A DNA stretch of 64,000 nucleotides from Chrysomallon squamiferum (taxonomy: Eukaryota > Mollusca > Gastropoda > Neomphalida > Peltospiridae), in the NCBI GenBank assembly GCA_012295275.1, contig CM022678.1, forward strand, positions 11,063,282 to 11,127,281. Reading direction: 5' to 3'. Positions 39,356 through 45,920 of this stretch are shown here, one piece after another; the stretch's first letter is position 1, and every line of letters begins with the position of its first letter. Under the pieces are notes generated by a model. The model saw nothing but the letters and a program-made list of their open reading frames with translations, had not been told where the DNA came from and did not search any database. The position numbers and the translations under genes were made by a program.

Positions 39356-39533
39356 CATATTCATAATCCTAATAAAAATAATAATAATCATAATCATAAT
39401 CATCATCATAATCATAATCATAAAAATAATAATAATAATAAGAAGAAGAAGAACAATGTACTCGGGATACGTGACCTGTCACTGAATAACAAAGCGAGTT
39501 TCTACTTACTTCTCGAGTGCCTGTCTGAACCAT
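7090..39533 (-). CDS. Corin-like type II transmembrane mosaic serine protease (41 coding exons)
   Basis: Complete gene assembled by reading splice sites by eye. Exons on the minus strand: 39533-39510, 36699-36390, 34955-34878, 33803-33718, 33118-33051, 31609-31413, 30776-30696, 30126-29887, 29262-29095, 28216-27980, 27485-27318, 26572-26327, 25833-25699, 25324-25085, 24581-24438, 23735-23496, 22852-22754, 22156-22046, 21419-21312, 20700-20593, 20230-20120, 19855-19729, 19258-19157, 18925-18876, 18705-18540, 17222-16948, 16422-16280, 15839-15683, 15362-15258, 14729-14601, 14230-13913, 13572-13453, 12463-12317, 11792-11659, 10975-10759, 10394-10284, 9731-9621, 9208-9056, 8469-8113, 7843-7769, 7202-7090. 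The lengths sum to 6,309 nt, so 2,102 residues plus stop, with every phase agreeing. Domains in order: tail, TM 84-108, SEA 138-254, Frizzled x5 (282-920), LDLa x4 (921-1066), SRCR 1067-1159, protease 1160-1406, LDLa, MAM, LDLa, MAM, LDLa x2, MAM, linker, LDLa. Expected at the cell surface with the protease outside. Corin is the closest known plan up to the protease; the C-terminal extension is not a corin feature. Substrate unknown. Confidence 0.85.
7384..7580. repeat. GACA/GATA tetranucleotide repeat
   Basis: Imperfect GACA and GATA arrays in the last intron. The long Cys/Leu/Ser-rich reading frames on the minus strand are produced by the repeat. Confidence 0.9.
7769..7843 (-). CDS. Thr-rich linker exon before the last LDLa
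   Basis: A symmetrical phase 1-1 exon of 75 bases encodes about 25 residues rich in Thr, Ala, Val and Ser (ends VPTTTTTSS). It resembles the Thr/Pro spacers between the Frizzled modules and is probably O-glycosylated. It separates MAM3 from LDLa 9. Confidence 0.75.
8113..9208 (-). CDS. MAM domain 3 (two exons)
   Basis: Exons 9208-9056 and 8469-8113 encode residues about 1871-2040. The MAM start is visible as [12 protein letters not shown]; the middle has [12 protein letters not shown], and the end has [16 protein letters not shown], matching the family pattern (D/A)xxIDDVxxxxxxC. About 170 residues, the usual MAM length. MAM domains are extracellular beta-sandwich adhesion modules, also found in enteropeptidase and meprins. 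The long central part is in one exon, as in MAM1. Confidence 0.9.
9621..10394 (-). CDS. LDLa modules 7 and 8
   Basis: Each exon (10394-10284 and 9731-9621) is 111 bases, phase 1-1, and encodes one six-cysteine LDLa module: [16 protein letters not shown] and [17 protein letters not shown]. Both keep the acidic calcium ligands (DxxxDCxDxSDE). They sit between MAM2 and MAM3, residues about 1797-1870. Confidence 0.9.
10759..12463 (-). CDS. MAM domain 2 (three exons)
   Basis: Exons 12463-12317, 11792-11659 and 10975-10759 encode residues about 1631-1796. The module opens with [15 protein letters not shown], contains [16 protein letters not shown] and closes with [17 protein letters not shown]. 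The middle intron is phase 0, an additional intron relative to MAM1 and MAM3, which have two exons each. Confidence 0.9.
11011..11137. repeat. (GATG)n tetranucleotide repeat
   Basis: GGAT/GAAT tetranucleotide array in the phase-0 intron inside MAM2. No function is apparent. Confidence 0.95.
11828..12193. repeat. CT and GA microsatellites flanking a CT-rich block
   Basis: A CT run (about 11828-11878) and a GA run (about 12137-12193) bracket a CT-rich, TCTCTG-containing stretch within the first MAM2 intron. The two runs are complementary in the same strand and could pair in RNA into a long hairpin of about 50 bp stem. Confidence 0.9.
12464..13130. repeat. AT-rich minisatellite starting at the MAM2 acceptor
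   Basis: Diverged tandem copies of about 40 bases (core TTCTAGTTAGATACTGTTAAA plus TATA-rich filler) fill most of this intron, with a higher-order pattern near 200 bases (GGTGCTGTTGAAGT at about 12885 and 13083). The first copies include the splice acceptor: TATGCTGTAAAATATCAAA occurs at the exon edge and again 41 bases further into the intron. Confidence 0.85.
13453..13572 (-). CDS. LDLa module 6
   Basis: Phase 1-1 exon, residues about 1591-1630, with cysteines spaced as in LDLa and the C-terminal part [16 protein letters not shown]. The usual Asp-x-Ser-Asp-Glu is here Gly-Ala-Glu-Asp-Glu, so one calcium ligand region is altered compared with its sister modules. It lies between MAM1 and MAM2. 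Confidence 0.88.
13913..14729 (-). CDS. MAM domain 1 (two exons)
   Basis: Exons 14729-14601 and 14230-13913 encode residues about 1442-1590. The module starts [14 protein letters not shown], has [12 protein letters not shown] in the centre and ends [15 protein letters not shown]. It is slightly short for a MAM domain (about 149 residues). It is the first MAM after the protease. Confidence 0.9.
14231..14370. repeat. 69-bp tandem duplication copying a 3' splice site
   Basis: CCTGAAAAAAA at the exon edge (the acceptor TTTTTTTCAGG on the minus strand) recurs at 14299 and, as CCTGAA, at 14367. The intervening 68-69 bases are near-identical (CATCCCAGT, TAAAACAAGTTAATAGAAAT shared). The intron next to the second MAM1 exon therefore contains duplicated acceptor sequence. 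Confidence 0.85.
15258..15362 (-). CDS. LDLa module 5, directly after the protease
   Basis: Phase 1-1 exon, residues about 1407-1441, with [10 protein letters not shown] and [17 protein letters not shown]. The acceptor (TTTCAG) and phase match the donor of the last protease exon, which is the main evidence that the reading frame continues beyond the protease domain. Confidence 0.88.
15492..15737. repeat. 80-83-bp tandem repeat copying an exon end and its donor
   Basis: Three copies begin at CTATTAAATTTAGTAAATAA (15492, 15572 and 15655). The third copy includes the last roughly 55 coding bases of the protease exon and its splice donor; the other two lie in the intron and still resemble that exon end on the minus strand (DINIFKK versus DINVFKN). 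The donor GTAATT is degraded to GTCATT in the adjacent copy and lost in the next. Confidence 0.88.
15683..18705 (-). CDS. Serine protease (chymotrypsin fold, S1A) domain, four exons
   Basis: Exons 18705-18540, 17222-16948, 16422-16280 and 15839-15683 encode residues about 1160-1406. The mature start is [15 protein letters not shown] (I1172), preceded by SF, so the residue before the activation cut is Phe where trypsin-like zymogens have Arg/Lys. Catalytic residues: H1212 in VVTAAHC, D1260 in KNDIAL, S1357 in GDSGGPL. By alignment with chymotrypsin numbering, residue 189 is Asn (NPC), 216 is Val (SFVS) and 226 is Ala (RPAVF). This is unlike trypsin (Asp189, Gly216, Gly226) and closer to elastases. 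Cys191-Cys220 and a stem Cys (ECGRR) that could tether the domain are present. It is probably an active protease with a small-residue preference (inference). The catalytic domain is usually C-terminal in type II transmembrane proteases; here it is internal. Confidence 0.92.
16573..16801. mobile_element. Mariner/Tc1-like MITE
   Basis: The left end reads TATACACGAGGTTGCAAAAT and then TAGGTATACAG. The right end is the inverted equivalent (CTGTATACCTATTTTTTGCC, then CCCTGTATA). Terminal inverted repeats are about 28 bases with a few mismatches, flanked by TA dinucleotides as expected of a Tc1/mariner target duplication. About 229 bases with no transposase, so a non-autonomous element. It sits in the intron between the Asp-bearing exon and the next protease exon. 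Confidence 0.75.
17267..18430. repeat. 42-43-bp minisatellite in the protease intron
   Basis: More than 20 tandem copies of a unit containing TTCTAGTGATGTCATCAAAC, then AAATGTTTTAAAATTAATCA and GTG. Most copies are nearly identical; those from about 18170 decay into longer, diverged units. Each unit carries TGATGTCA, one base from a CRE. It fills most of the intron between the exon with the catalytic His and the exon with the catalytic Asp. Not a CRISPR array: units abut without unique spacers. Confidence 0.95.
18876..19855 (-). CDS. SRCR-type domain, three exons
   Basis: Exons 19855-19729, 19258-19157 and 18925-18876 encode residues about 1067-1159. [20 protein letters not shown] and [11 protein letters not shown] match the start of a scavenger-receptor Cys-rich domain, and the last exon has [15 protein letters not shown]. 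Its position between LDLa modules and the protease is the same as in corin and many type II transmembrane proteases. The domain is short and diverged, so SRCR is assigned partly by context. Confidence 0.82.
20120..22156 (-). CDS. LDLa modules 1-4
   Basis: Four phase 1-1 exons (22156-22046, 21419-21312, 20700-20593, 20230-20120) encode one module each, residues about 921-1066. Signatures: [48 protein letters not shown] and [16 protein letters not shown]. Module 3 has Thr for Ser in SDE, and module 4 has Gln for the first Asp. Each is about 36 residues, the normal LDLa size. They probably bind calcium and act as a rigid spacer or ligand-binding stalk before SRCR and protease. Confidence 0.92.
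20231..20450. repeat. Irregular tandem copies of the LDLa4 acceptor
   Basis: The acceptor-plus-exon edge CACACACCTGAAATTTATAT (20226-20245) is repeated inside the intron at about 20347-20369 with the same AG and polypyrimidine context. Partial copies lie at 20273 and 20401, joined by TTCTATCTRTAGGTTTTTAA units. The copy at 20355-20357 is an intact acceptor on the minus strand. Confidence 0.75.
22754..23735 (-). CDS. Frizzled domain 5 (two exons)
   Basis: Exon 23735-23496 carries the first seven cysteines ([28 protein letters not shown]), and exon 22852-22754 carries the last three (NASC, QNCQAV, SCL) followed by a short Pro-rich tail. Residues about 808-920. This module lacks the long Thr-rich spacer that follows the other four, and leads directly into LDLa 1. 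Confidence 0.9.
23030..23440. repeat. (TAA/ATA)n-rich array
   Basis: About 400 bases of AAT trinucleotides with interspersed AAC and CAGTAA. It produces long poly-Ile and poly-Leu reading frames on the minus strand that are not genes. It lies inside the Frizzled 5 intron. Confidence 0.95.
23750..24085. repeat. AT-rich minisatellite (about 18-20-bp unit)
   Basis: Repeats of TAAACTTTTAAAAATAAAC and CATAAACTTCTAAAAATAAA variants, about 15 copies, in the intron between Frizzled 4 and 5. Confidence 0.9.
24438..25324 (-). CDS. Frizzled domain 4 plus Thr spacer (two exons)
   Basis: Exon 25324-25085 has [23 protein letters not shown] and CRSVCE. Exon 24581-24438 has QKCGRVW, LDCLAF, SKCL and a [17 protein letters not shown] tail. 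Ten cysteines in the Frizzled order. Residues about 680-807. The exon pair has symmetrical phase 1 ends. Confidence 0.92.
25699..26572 (-). CDS. Frizzled domain 3 plus Thr spacer (two exons)
   Basis: Exon 26572-26327 has [25 protein letters not shown] and CKDFCT. Exon 25833-25699 has TSCSKF, LNCGPF and NVCSS, then [15 protein letters not shown]. Residues about 553-679. Same two-exon structure and phases as its neighbours. Confidence 0.92.
27318..28216 (-). CDS. Frizzled domain 2 plus Thr spacer (two exons)
   Basis: Exon 28216-27980 has [25 protein letters not shown] and CRNVCQ. Exon 27485-27318 has DSCGSG, FKCDTF and NCVVPP, followed by near-perfect TTPTTVSTT repeats. The spacer's internal repetition (PTTVSTT occurring twice) suggests it is variable in length between individuals (inference). 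Residues about 418-552. Confidence 0.92.
28240..28640. repeat. AT-rich tandem repeat, about 30-bp unit
   Basis: Diverged copies built on CATTTTATATACATTTCAT plus TTTTACTTAT, immediately downstream (plus direction) of the Frizzled 2 acceptor. No coding role. Confidence 0.85.
28943..29095. repeat. 73-bp tandem duplication copying a 5' splice site
   Basis: ACTTACATG (donor CATGTAAGT on the minus strand) occurs at exact 73-base steps: 28943, 29016 and 29089, the last being the real donor of the second Frizzled 1 exon. The two intronic units are nearly identical (AACATTTAACTTGA, TAATGATTATCTTTACAT shared) and retain complete GTAAGTG donors. Confidence 0.93.
29095..30126 (-). CDS. Frizzled domain 1 plus Thr spacer (two exons)
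   Basis: Exon 30126-29887 has [27 protein letters not shown] and CADVCE. Exon 29262-29095 has SDCGGN, VNCSHF and NCRRPF, then a Thr-rich tail ending PTTTAPP. Residues about 282-417. Frizzled cysteine-rich domains bind Wnt-type lipids in receptors; in corin they contribute to substrate handling. Which role applies here is unknown. Confidence 0.93.
30696..30776 (-). CDS. Ser/Thr-rich stalk exon between SEA and Frizzled 1
   Basis: Phase 1-1 exon of 81 bases; the peptide contains [20 protein letters not shown]. Likely an extended O-glycosylated stalk, residues about 255-281. Confidence 0.85.
31413..33803 (-). CDS. SEA domain (three exons)
   Basis: Exons 33803-33718, 33118-33051 and 31609-31413 encode residues about 138-254. 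[34 protein letters not shown] and [11 protein letters not shown] fit the SEA pattern (FxGxxxI, then S-x-L-x-x-Y, then a hydrophobic strand). A Gly-Ser autocleavage motif expected between these strands is missing ([10 protein letters not shown] instead). SEA near the membrane is typical of matriptase-type and HAT-type proteases but not of corin. The exon 31609-31413 donor (AGAA|GTTTTT) is weak; the phase nevertheless agrees. Confidence 0.72.
31727..31845. repeat. (TAG/TAA)n array
   Basis: AGT/AAT trinucleotide array in a SEA intron. It gives long Leu-rich and Tyr-rich spurious frames on the minus strand. Another trinucleotide array (ACT)n lies at about 32300-32342. Confidence 0.92.
32768..33276. 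repeat. CT, AAT and GA microsatellites flanking SEA exon 2
   Basis: CT run at about 32769-32811, then AAT/AAC at about 33124-33196 and GA at about 33210-33276. The SEA exon 33118-33051 lies between them. The CT and GA runs could base-pair around this 68-base exon in the pre-mRNA. Confidence 0.92.
34185..34220. promoter_or_regulatory. CpG-rich patch with two E2F-like sites
   Basis: TTTCCCGCGC at 34185-34194 and TTTCGCGCGAGAA at 34208-34220 both match the E2F consensus TTTSSCGC. The surrounding 80 bases are much richer in CpG than the rest of the intron. An ATG-bearing hydrophobic 21-codon frame begins at 34242 on the plus strand but is probably chance. Confidence 0.35.
34405..34770. repeat. 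(CATA)n tetranucleotide array
   Basis: About 360 bases of CATA, CATATA and CACA variants in the intron between the stalk exon and SEA. Long Cys/Tyr/Val-rich frames on the minus strand come from it. Confidence 0.95.
34878..34955 (-). CDS. Ser-rich juxtamembrane stalk exon
   Basis: Phase 1-1 exon of 78 bases encoding about 26 residues, [20 protein letters not shown] followed by more Ser/Pro. It connects the membrane anchor to the SEA domain and resembles mucin-type stalks. Confidence 0.85.
36390..36699 (-). CDS. Cytoplasmic tail and signal-anchor exon
   Basis: Residues 9-111. About 75 residues of hydrophilic tail, then CCWRKLRTR, then a hydrophobic segment of about 25 residues ([17 protein letters not shown] and on) at 84-108. 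Basic residues on the N-terminal flank predict type II orientation. The CC pair just before the membrane is a plausible palmitoylation site. There is no signal peptide. The tail is Ser/Asp-rich without a recognised endocytosis motif. Confidence 0.92.
36771..37181. repeat. Cluster of AGT/AAT, TTA, GA and CA microsatellites
   Basis: Successive arrays in intron 1: AGT/AAT about 36771-36875, TTA 36940-36994, GA 37019-37078 and CA 37133-37181. All low-complexity frames here are artefacts. Confidence 0.95.
38815..39450. repeat. Trinucleotide mosaic (AAC, ACG, AAT, ATC)
   Basis: About 640 bases of AAC/ACG blocks that grade into AAT with ATC (TCATAA) variants, ending 60 bases before the first coding exon's donor. 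It occupies the 5' end of intron 1. Confidence 0.95.
39510..39533 (-). CDS. First coding exon of the protease gene (MVQTGTRE)
   Basis: AAAACATGG context followed by eight codons and a strong GTAAGT donor in phase 0, matching the phase-0 acceptor of the tail exon. No splice acceptor is obvious just upstream, so it may be the true first exon. It is short, and the alternative of another first exon is discussed in the findings. Confidence 0.72.
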
Positions 39534-39745
39534 GTTTTTGGATATAAAATGACGTCTGCGCGTTATTTTGTTAACTTAAACAAAGTTGTCGACGTGCGTG
39601 GGCGCCAACGTTGTCTTCCTTCTACTGATTCATTCACAAACTTTTTCATTCAGTCAACGGGACTCCTCTGTTTTCTTTTTTTAGACGCGGCTGAGGTTAT
39701 CTACCAGCGCTTTCGACCAATCGCTGACGCGGTGACGTAATCATT
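39534..39745 (-). promoter_or_regulatory. Likely 5' UTR and promoter of the protease gene
   Basis: Higher in GC and CpG than its surroundings. On the plus strand it contains CCAAT at 39717-39721 and TGACGTAA (CRE/ATF-like) at 39733-39740, about 185-205 bases upstream of the ATG. No convincing TATA box at the right distance. Confidence 0.45.
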
Positions 39746-40247
39746 TTTTTCACCCCTACATAATTGTGGTGTACATGCCTCATACCAAACTACATACCTG
39801 ACGTCTCCCCCCCTCCACACTTTCCGCCTGTATGTTACGCGCTACATTATATGAGGTAAATTAAACCATGAAGTGTTAACCCCCCCTCCCAATTCTTTGA
39901 AAGTGTATCTCTGCTCCAAAATATAGAATTACCCATTAAATTACGGAAGCCGTGATAGGTAATAGGGTAGGAGTAATTTATCTACAACAAGCAAATTCCT
40001 GTTACATTACAGATTAACCGCATAGAAAAGAAACTTTTAGAAACACAACGTGTTAACAAATAACTGTGGCATTCAGTTATAATTATTTCTTTTATTAGAC
40101 AAATACACAGATTTAAACACCTACATATATACACATGTACTTACAGATACATATATACATACACACACCTACATACATACACAAACAATCAAACATAAAC
40201 AAATACATATATACACCTGTAAACACACATACATACCCGTACACATA

Positions 40248-40278
<31 letters not shown>

Positions 40279-40719
40279 TACATACTCGTATACATACGTA
40301 CATATTCACATACCCACACACACGCACACACGCACGCACACTCACACAAATATGAACTAATCGCTGTTTTCATGTACGTGTTTTGTAGAATGCCAGGATA
40401 AGCTAATTAAGTGTGAATGCATAAACTGCAATAGCTGTATGGTTGATGTTAGAATCGGCTGCCAAACTCTAACAGTCTGGAATGAATCAAGTCTCACATT
40501 TAAACGAACGCATCAGAGATAACTAATTAACATATCAGAGAATATATGAGTTAATGAACCATCAGTCGAAAGATTGAGTGAAGTGAATGGGTAAATGATT
40601 TAACGAGTGAGAGACGAAAGAAGGAATGGATTATTAATTAATTAATTAATTAATTAAAAGAACGAGTGAAAGAATTCACAGTGGATTAAGAAATGAAGCA
40701 AAAGTGGTAGTTATATAAA

Positions 40720-41035
40720 TGTAGTAGTAGTAGTAGTCTGAGTAGTAACTGTTACGCTAGTGGTGGTAGTCGTAGTGGTAGTGGTAATGGTGATGGCAGT
40801 TGCAATGGTAGTTGTGGTCGTAGTGGTAGTTGTAAGAGTAGTGGGTAATGATAATTGTGCTTGTGGTCGTAATGATAATGGTAATAGCAGTTGTGGACGT
40901 AGTAGTAATGGTAATAGCAGCTGTGATCTTGATGGTAATGCTAATGTCTGTGTTGATGTGATTGTCGTAGTTGTGGTGGTAATAGTGAAAGTGGCTGTTG
41001 TAGTGGTTGTGACGGTGGAAGCGGTAGTCGTGTCA
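40720..41035. repeat. Degenerate GTA/GTG/GTC trinucleotide array
   Basis: About 310 bases of AGT, GGT and AAT triplets producing poly-Val and poly-Thr frames on opposite strands. It ends near a TGTCACAGCGCTGTTTTAAA motif. Confidence 0.9.
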
Positions 41036-41481
41036 CAGCGCTGTTTTAAAGAAGAAGACAGTTTCACGCTAAGGTAATTAAAAATCAAAAAAAAAACCAG
41101 TCACGTAAAAACGTTTTGTCATAAACCACACAATTCAGGGTCACGTCGGTTTCGGTTCAAACATCTAGGCCACGCCTACCCCCTACCCCCCCCCCCGCCC
41201 GTCAATCAAACTTAGGTAAACTCTACCTCCCTGTCTGTCATTCAGTGGAAGTCATAATACCCAAATGACCCCCGTTGTCAGTATGAATGATTACAGTTAT
41301 CAGGTTCTAACCCAGGGCTCTGATTTGAAATCGAGTCTATTGAGTGTCAGACAGTGTTTACGCTTTGCAACAAAAGAGGTTTACGACTGATCGTAATAAA
41401 ACTTTACGTCTGTGTTATCAGTGTTGTGTAACTTGTATCAGTTTTACTCTCACTTATTTCTTTAGTATGTTACTTTGTGTG

Positions 41482-41485
<4 letters not shown>

Positions 41486-41513
<28 letters not shown>

Positions 41514-41576
41514 AATAATTATAAATATATATATTTATTTCATATGTTAATTTGTGTGATAGATTTGTGGGTGATG

Positions 41577-41645
<69 letters not shown>
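41486..41645. repeat. (AAT)n arrays
   Basis: Short AAT run near 41481-41520 and a pure run at about 41576-41645. Confidence 0.95.
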
Positions 41646-41819
41646 TAATGTTAATAATTAATAAATAAATAAATTAATAAATTATTATGAAATAAATTCG
41701 TAAATATGTTATTTTATTAACATTAATTCATAATTTAAAATGAAATGAATTTGTAGGTGTGTGATTACAGTAATATTCATACATAATTTATGAGATACAG
41801 GTGTGAGAGTTTAAAGAAA

Positions 41820-42200
41820 TCATAACAATATTAATATATACTTTAATATATGATATATATGTAAATATGTGATTATAATAATATTAATATATAATTTAAT
41901 ATAGATATATTTGTAAATATGTGATTATCATAATATTAATATATAATTTAATGTTAATTTGTAAATATGTGATTATAATAATATTAATATATAATTTAAT
42001 ATATGATATATTTGTAAATATGTCATTATATTGATATTAATATATAATTTAACATGCAATAAATTTGCAACCATGATTGATTATTAATACATAATTTAAT
42101 ATATGTTTGTAAATATCTGATTATAATAATATTAGTATATAATTTAATATATAGTTGTAAATTTCTGATTATAATAATATTAATATATAATTTAATCTGC
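41820..42200. repeat. AT-rich minisatellite, about 55-60-bp unit
   Basis: Repeated ATTATAATAATATTAATATA plus TAATTTAATAT and TTGTAAATATGTG, about six diverged copies. Confidence 0.88.
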
Positions 42201-42715
42201 TGTAACATGTACAGTAAGAGTTAGTATAAGGATTTGATGTGTTTGATGTATGTAAGTACAAGTACATTTGTATATATGATGTTTACAGCAGCTGACTTCT
42301 CTCATAATAAACTGTTATTAATGGACATTTGCAATTAACACATAAAGGATGTATTCATACATCTGACACATTTCTGGTCTGTGTGCATAAATTACGTATC
42401 ACAAAAGAAATGAACTGAGTAACCTTTCGTCAGTGCTTCCTAAATCAGCCTCTGATTTTAGACATCTAAGTAAAATTTGTAAATCCTATAAAACACACTT
42501 CCCAGTTTCGTTACTATTCTTAGAAACGTGAATTACGTATAAAGAATAGAAATTTAAATACTCCTTGATTCCACTACTGATTTAGGAAGTTAATTATTCA
42601 TACATACGTATACACATATACATAGCATATATATAGTACATGCATACATATTATTATATATTTCACTGGTGCATAGTATGTGAGTGTCTATACATATATA
42701 TATATATATACATAC

Positions 42716-42758
<43 letters not shown>

Positions 42759-43569
42759 TTTCAATTTTTTATAGTATAGCTTGAGATCCTTGTTAGAGTA
42801 TCCACTGATTTTGAAAATTTAAAATCTGCTTAAATCTATAAGATACACCACCTAAGTCCGTCCTTCATTCTGAAATCTGAATGTTACAGCCTTGTAAAAC
42901 GAATGAGGGCATTTCACACAGTGAAGACTTTAAATAATTTATACCTCAGCATATATAACAAAAGTACTTCCTTTTTAAAATTATTGTTATCTTTAAATGC
43001 AGTAAATTTCGAGACAAGGCAGACAACATTTACGTAAAATACACTACACACAGGCTGACACAATAACTTTACAAAAATGTAAATAATCCTACATGACAGC
43101 CATTTTAATTTTATGACATCTAACTTTCAGAATCCAACAACATACCTTTCTGTTGCGCATAAATGTAGTCATATCCCGAGATAAACAGAGCACATAACTA
43201 GAGGACTGCGTACATGTTCACGACTAACTTGTCAGAGTGGTCCTATGATTAAGAACTCTTAGTTTCGTCCTCGTTTGAAGTTCGTCTGCAACGTATCCTG
43301 TCCTAAGTATCTTGTACTAAGCAGCAGACGACTTAGACTTGATAACGAGGTGAATTTCATCCAACGTGTTTACAGCGAATGACTTAACGGTGTCATATAG
43401 TGTCTGCCTAAGTGTTGTGCATGTTTGTGAGTGTGTATGTGTGTGTGTCTGTGAGTGTTAGGGTTTGTGTGTATGTCTGTGTGAGAGAGTGTTTGTGTAT
43501 GTGTTGGTATGTTTGTGTGTGCGCGTATGTATGTTTGTATGTGTGCATGTATGTGTGTGTATGTGTTTG

Positions 43570-43605
<36 letters not shown>

Positions 43606-44288
43606 TATATATAGACAAACAGACAGACAGATAGACAGATGCCTGTATGTGTATCTGTGTGTGAATGAATGTACGTACGTATATGTCAGTGTGTTTTCAG
43701 CATATATAAAGTCACACGTTTAGAGATAATAACGTATCAGTATTATGTAGTGTGCGGGTATTTGGATATGTATATGTAAATACGTTCAAATGTGTTTATA
43801 AGCGACTCTTTTTTATTTCTTTTTTTTTCACACACACAAACACATTCACACAAACACACACACACACACACACACACACAAGCTGATATGTGCGTGTGTC
43901 TGTGCGGGGTTGCGGACATGCCTGTGTCTTCCATCACGTGTTGGTAAATGAAAAGAAAAGGAAGGGTTTTGTTAACAATGTGACTAATAGAACACACTCT
44001 TACTAAATATGGATACTTGAAGACAAAACCAAAAATATTTTTTTATTACGCTGTAAGAATAATTTATTCTGAACGCATAAATCTCAGATATTGTTTGATT
44101 TTTCTGTGTTACCTGGTGCCCAACACATTAACGATAAGGGACAAGAGCTGAAGTGTTTATAGCAAGAACAGTCAAATTAGAAAATGTCAGTTAATTAATT
44201 TTGTAAATTTATTTCGTTGAGTAATCGAATTAACAATATCTGAACTCTTTCTTGTACTAATATTAATGCGTGCAGTTCAATATATTAT

Positions 44289-44293
<5 letters not shown>

Positions 44294-44378
<85 letters not shown>
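44294..44378. repeat. (GA)n microsatellite
   Basis: Pure GA run of about 85 bases, followed by a GA-rich tail to about 44520. Confidence 0.97.
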
Positions 44379-44381
<3 letters not shown>

Positions 44382-45440
44382 CACTAAATGAATGAGGGAA
44401 AGAGAGAGAAAGAAAGAGCGAGAGAAAGGGAGACAGGAAAAGAGGGAGGGAAAGAAAGGGATAGAGAAATTGAACGAAGAAATGAGAAGAAAAGAAGAAT
44501 GAGAGACAGAGACACAGAGAATTATCAATCAGTTTCAGAGGATGAAGACAATCCTGACATAAACTGTGAACAAAATATCGAATCACTCCTGACTTTAGTT
44601 AGCCAGTTCTGTGTATATATTTTTTTTAACTGTTAAAATTCCTGACTTCGTCCCTTTAAATGGACAATGCAACCCGCGCGCAGTGACATTTATCAAAACA
44701 TGCTGCTTACAAAAAAACGTCTGGTATGTGAACGCCAGCCTTGTATCTGATTAAAACCCATTGTCCGTCCCGTCAGCTGTCCTATTGTTGTTTGTCGCGT
44801 CCATGAAACAAGAAGCTCTTTTTTAATTTTTTTCATTTATTTTTATTTTTATTTTTATTTTTTAATTCAAGCGAACTTCAGCTACGTAAAATAATCAGAT
44901 ATTTACAGGCAGCCGAACCGAATGTTTTTATTTTTATCTTTCATTCTTTTCTTTTTACACTTTTTTTTTTTTTTTTTTTTTTATTTCTTAATTAAGTAAG
45001 AAATTTCATACTATCTAGGTCGTATTTAAAGGCAGCTGAATTAATCGGAGAAATAAAACACAAAACTGCTGTTACGTTAATATTTTTTTTTTTTTTTGTT
45101 TTTTCTGTCGTTGGTTTGTCTGAAACGAGCTGCTGTGAGAACATATTGTTACCAGACTGAACTGAATATAGTTCTAATTATCTGAATTAACTCCATGCAG
45201 TTTTTTTTTTTCTTTTTTTCGAATACCAGGACCTGATGCCAGTGTTTGAGAAACTCAGATAAACATGACTACGAGATAATAAAATGAAAAACACCGCAGA
45301 GAATTCAAACTGACATAGCGAAACAGACGTGGTTTTTTTGTTGTTTTTTTGTTTTTTTGTGGGCTTTTTTTTTTTACTATCACTTCAATTATTTCAAAAT
45401 ATTCGAAATATCACACTGTCTTTTTTTACACTACCAGTCC

Positions 45441-45553
<113 letters not shown>

Positions 45554-45689
45554 CACCCCGATATTAGAAAATTATAAGATAAACTCGCCTGCCATAACTG
45601 ATTCACAATTTGATGCACGTGTGTTTTACATTAAGAAAAACAAAGTTGTGTACTTAACGCCTCATCATCTCAATTCGATTACAATCGAA

Positions 45690-45920
45690 CAGTGCAGAGG
45701 TGGGGGGGCGAAGGGGTCGGTGGCCCCGGGTATCCAAATGGGGGGGAGACATCCAATCATATAAAAGATCTTAAAAAATTTGATTGATTTATATTTTAAT
45801 CGAATAAAGTGTTTATTTTATGTTTCAAAATATTTTCCTACCTCATAATATTTTCTCGGTATTTGGGGCATGCAATTAAATAGCTGGCCCCGGGCATCAC
45901 CAGACCTCTGCACGCCATTG
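45690..45920. mobile_element. MITE-like element with GC-rich inverted ends
   Basis: The left end CAGTGCAGAGGT and right end ACCTCTGCACGCCATTG are inverted relative to each other (shared TGCAGAGGT). Inside both ends is a GC-rich GGTG..CCCGGG block also in inverted orientation. About 231 bases with no coding capacity. The CAGTG...TGCAGAGG start and GC-rich ends suggest a non-autonomous hAT-like element. Clean target-site duplications were not evident, so the family is uncertain. Confidence 0.55.

Noticed and set aside
39549-39740. 61-63-codon plus-strand frame over the protease promoter
   Set aside because: No recognisable domain and no splice or promoter context on that strand; overlaps the probable 5' UTR.
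43146-43160. Minus-strand ATG exon reading MRNRK with a GTATGT donor
   Set aside because: Phase would fit the protease gene, but there is no promoter-like context; short ATG-plus-donor matches are expected by chance in this much sequence.
44263-44636. Ser/Leu and Arg/Glu-rich frames over CT/GA tracts, also at 45329-45764, 47597-47782 and 49444-49749
   Set aside because: Dinucleotide repeats read as SL or RE repeats on the two strands.
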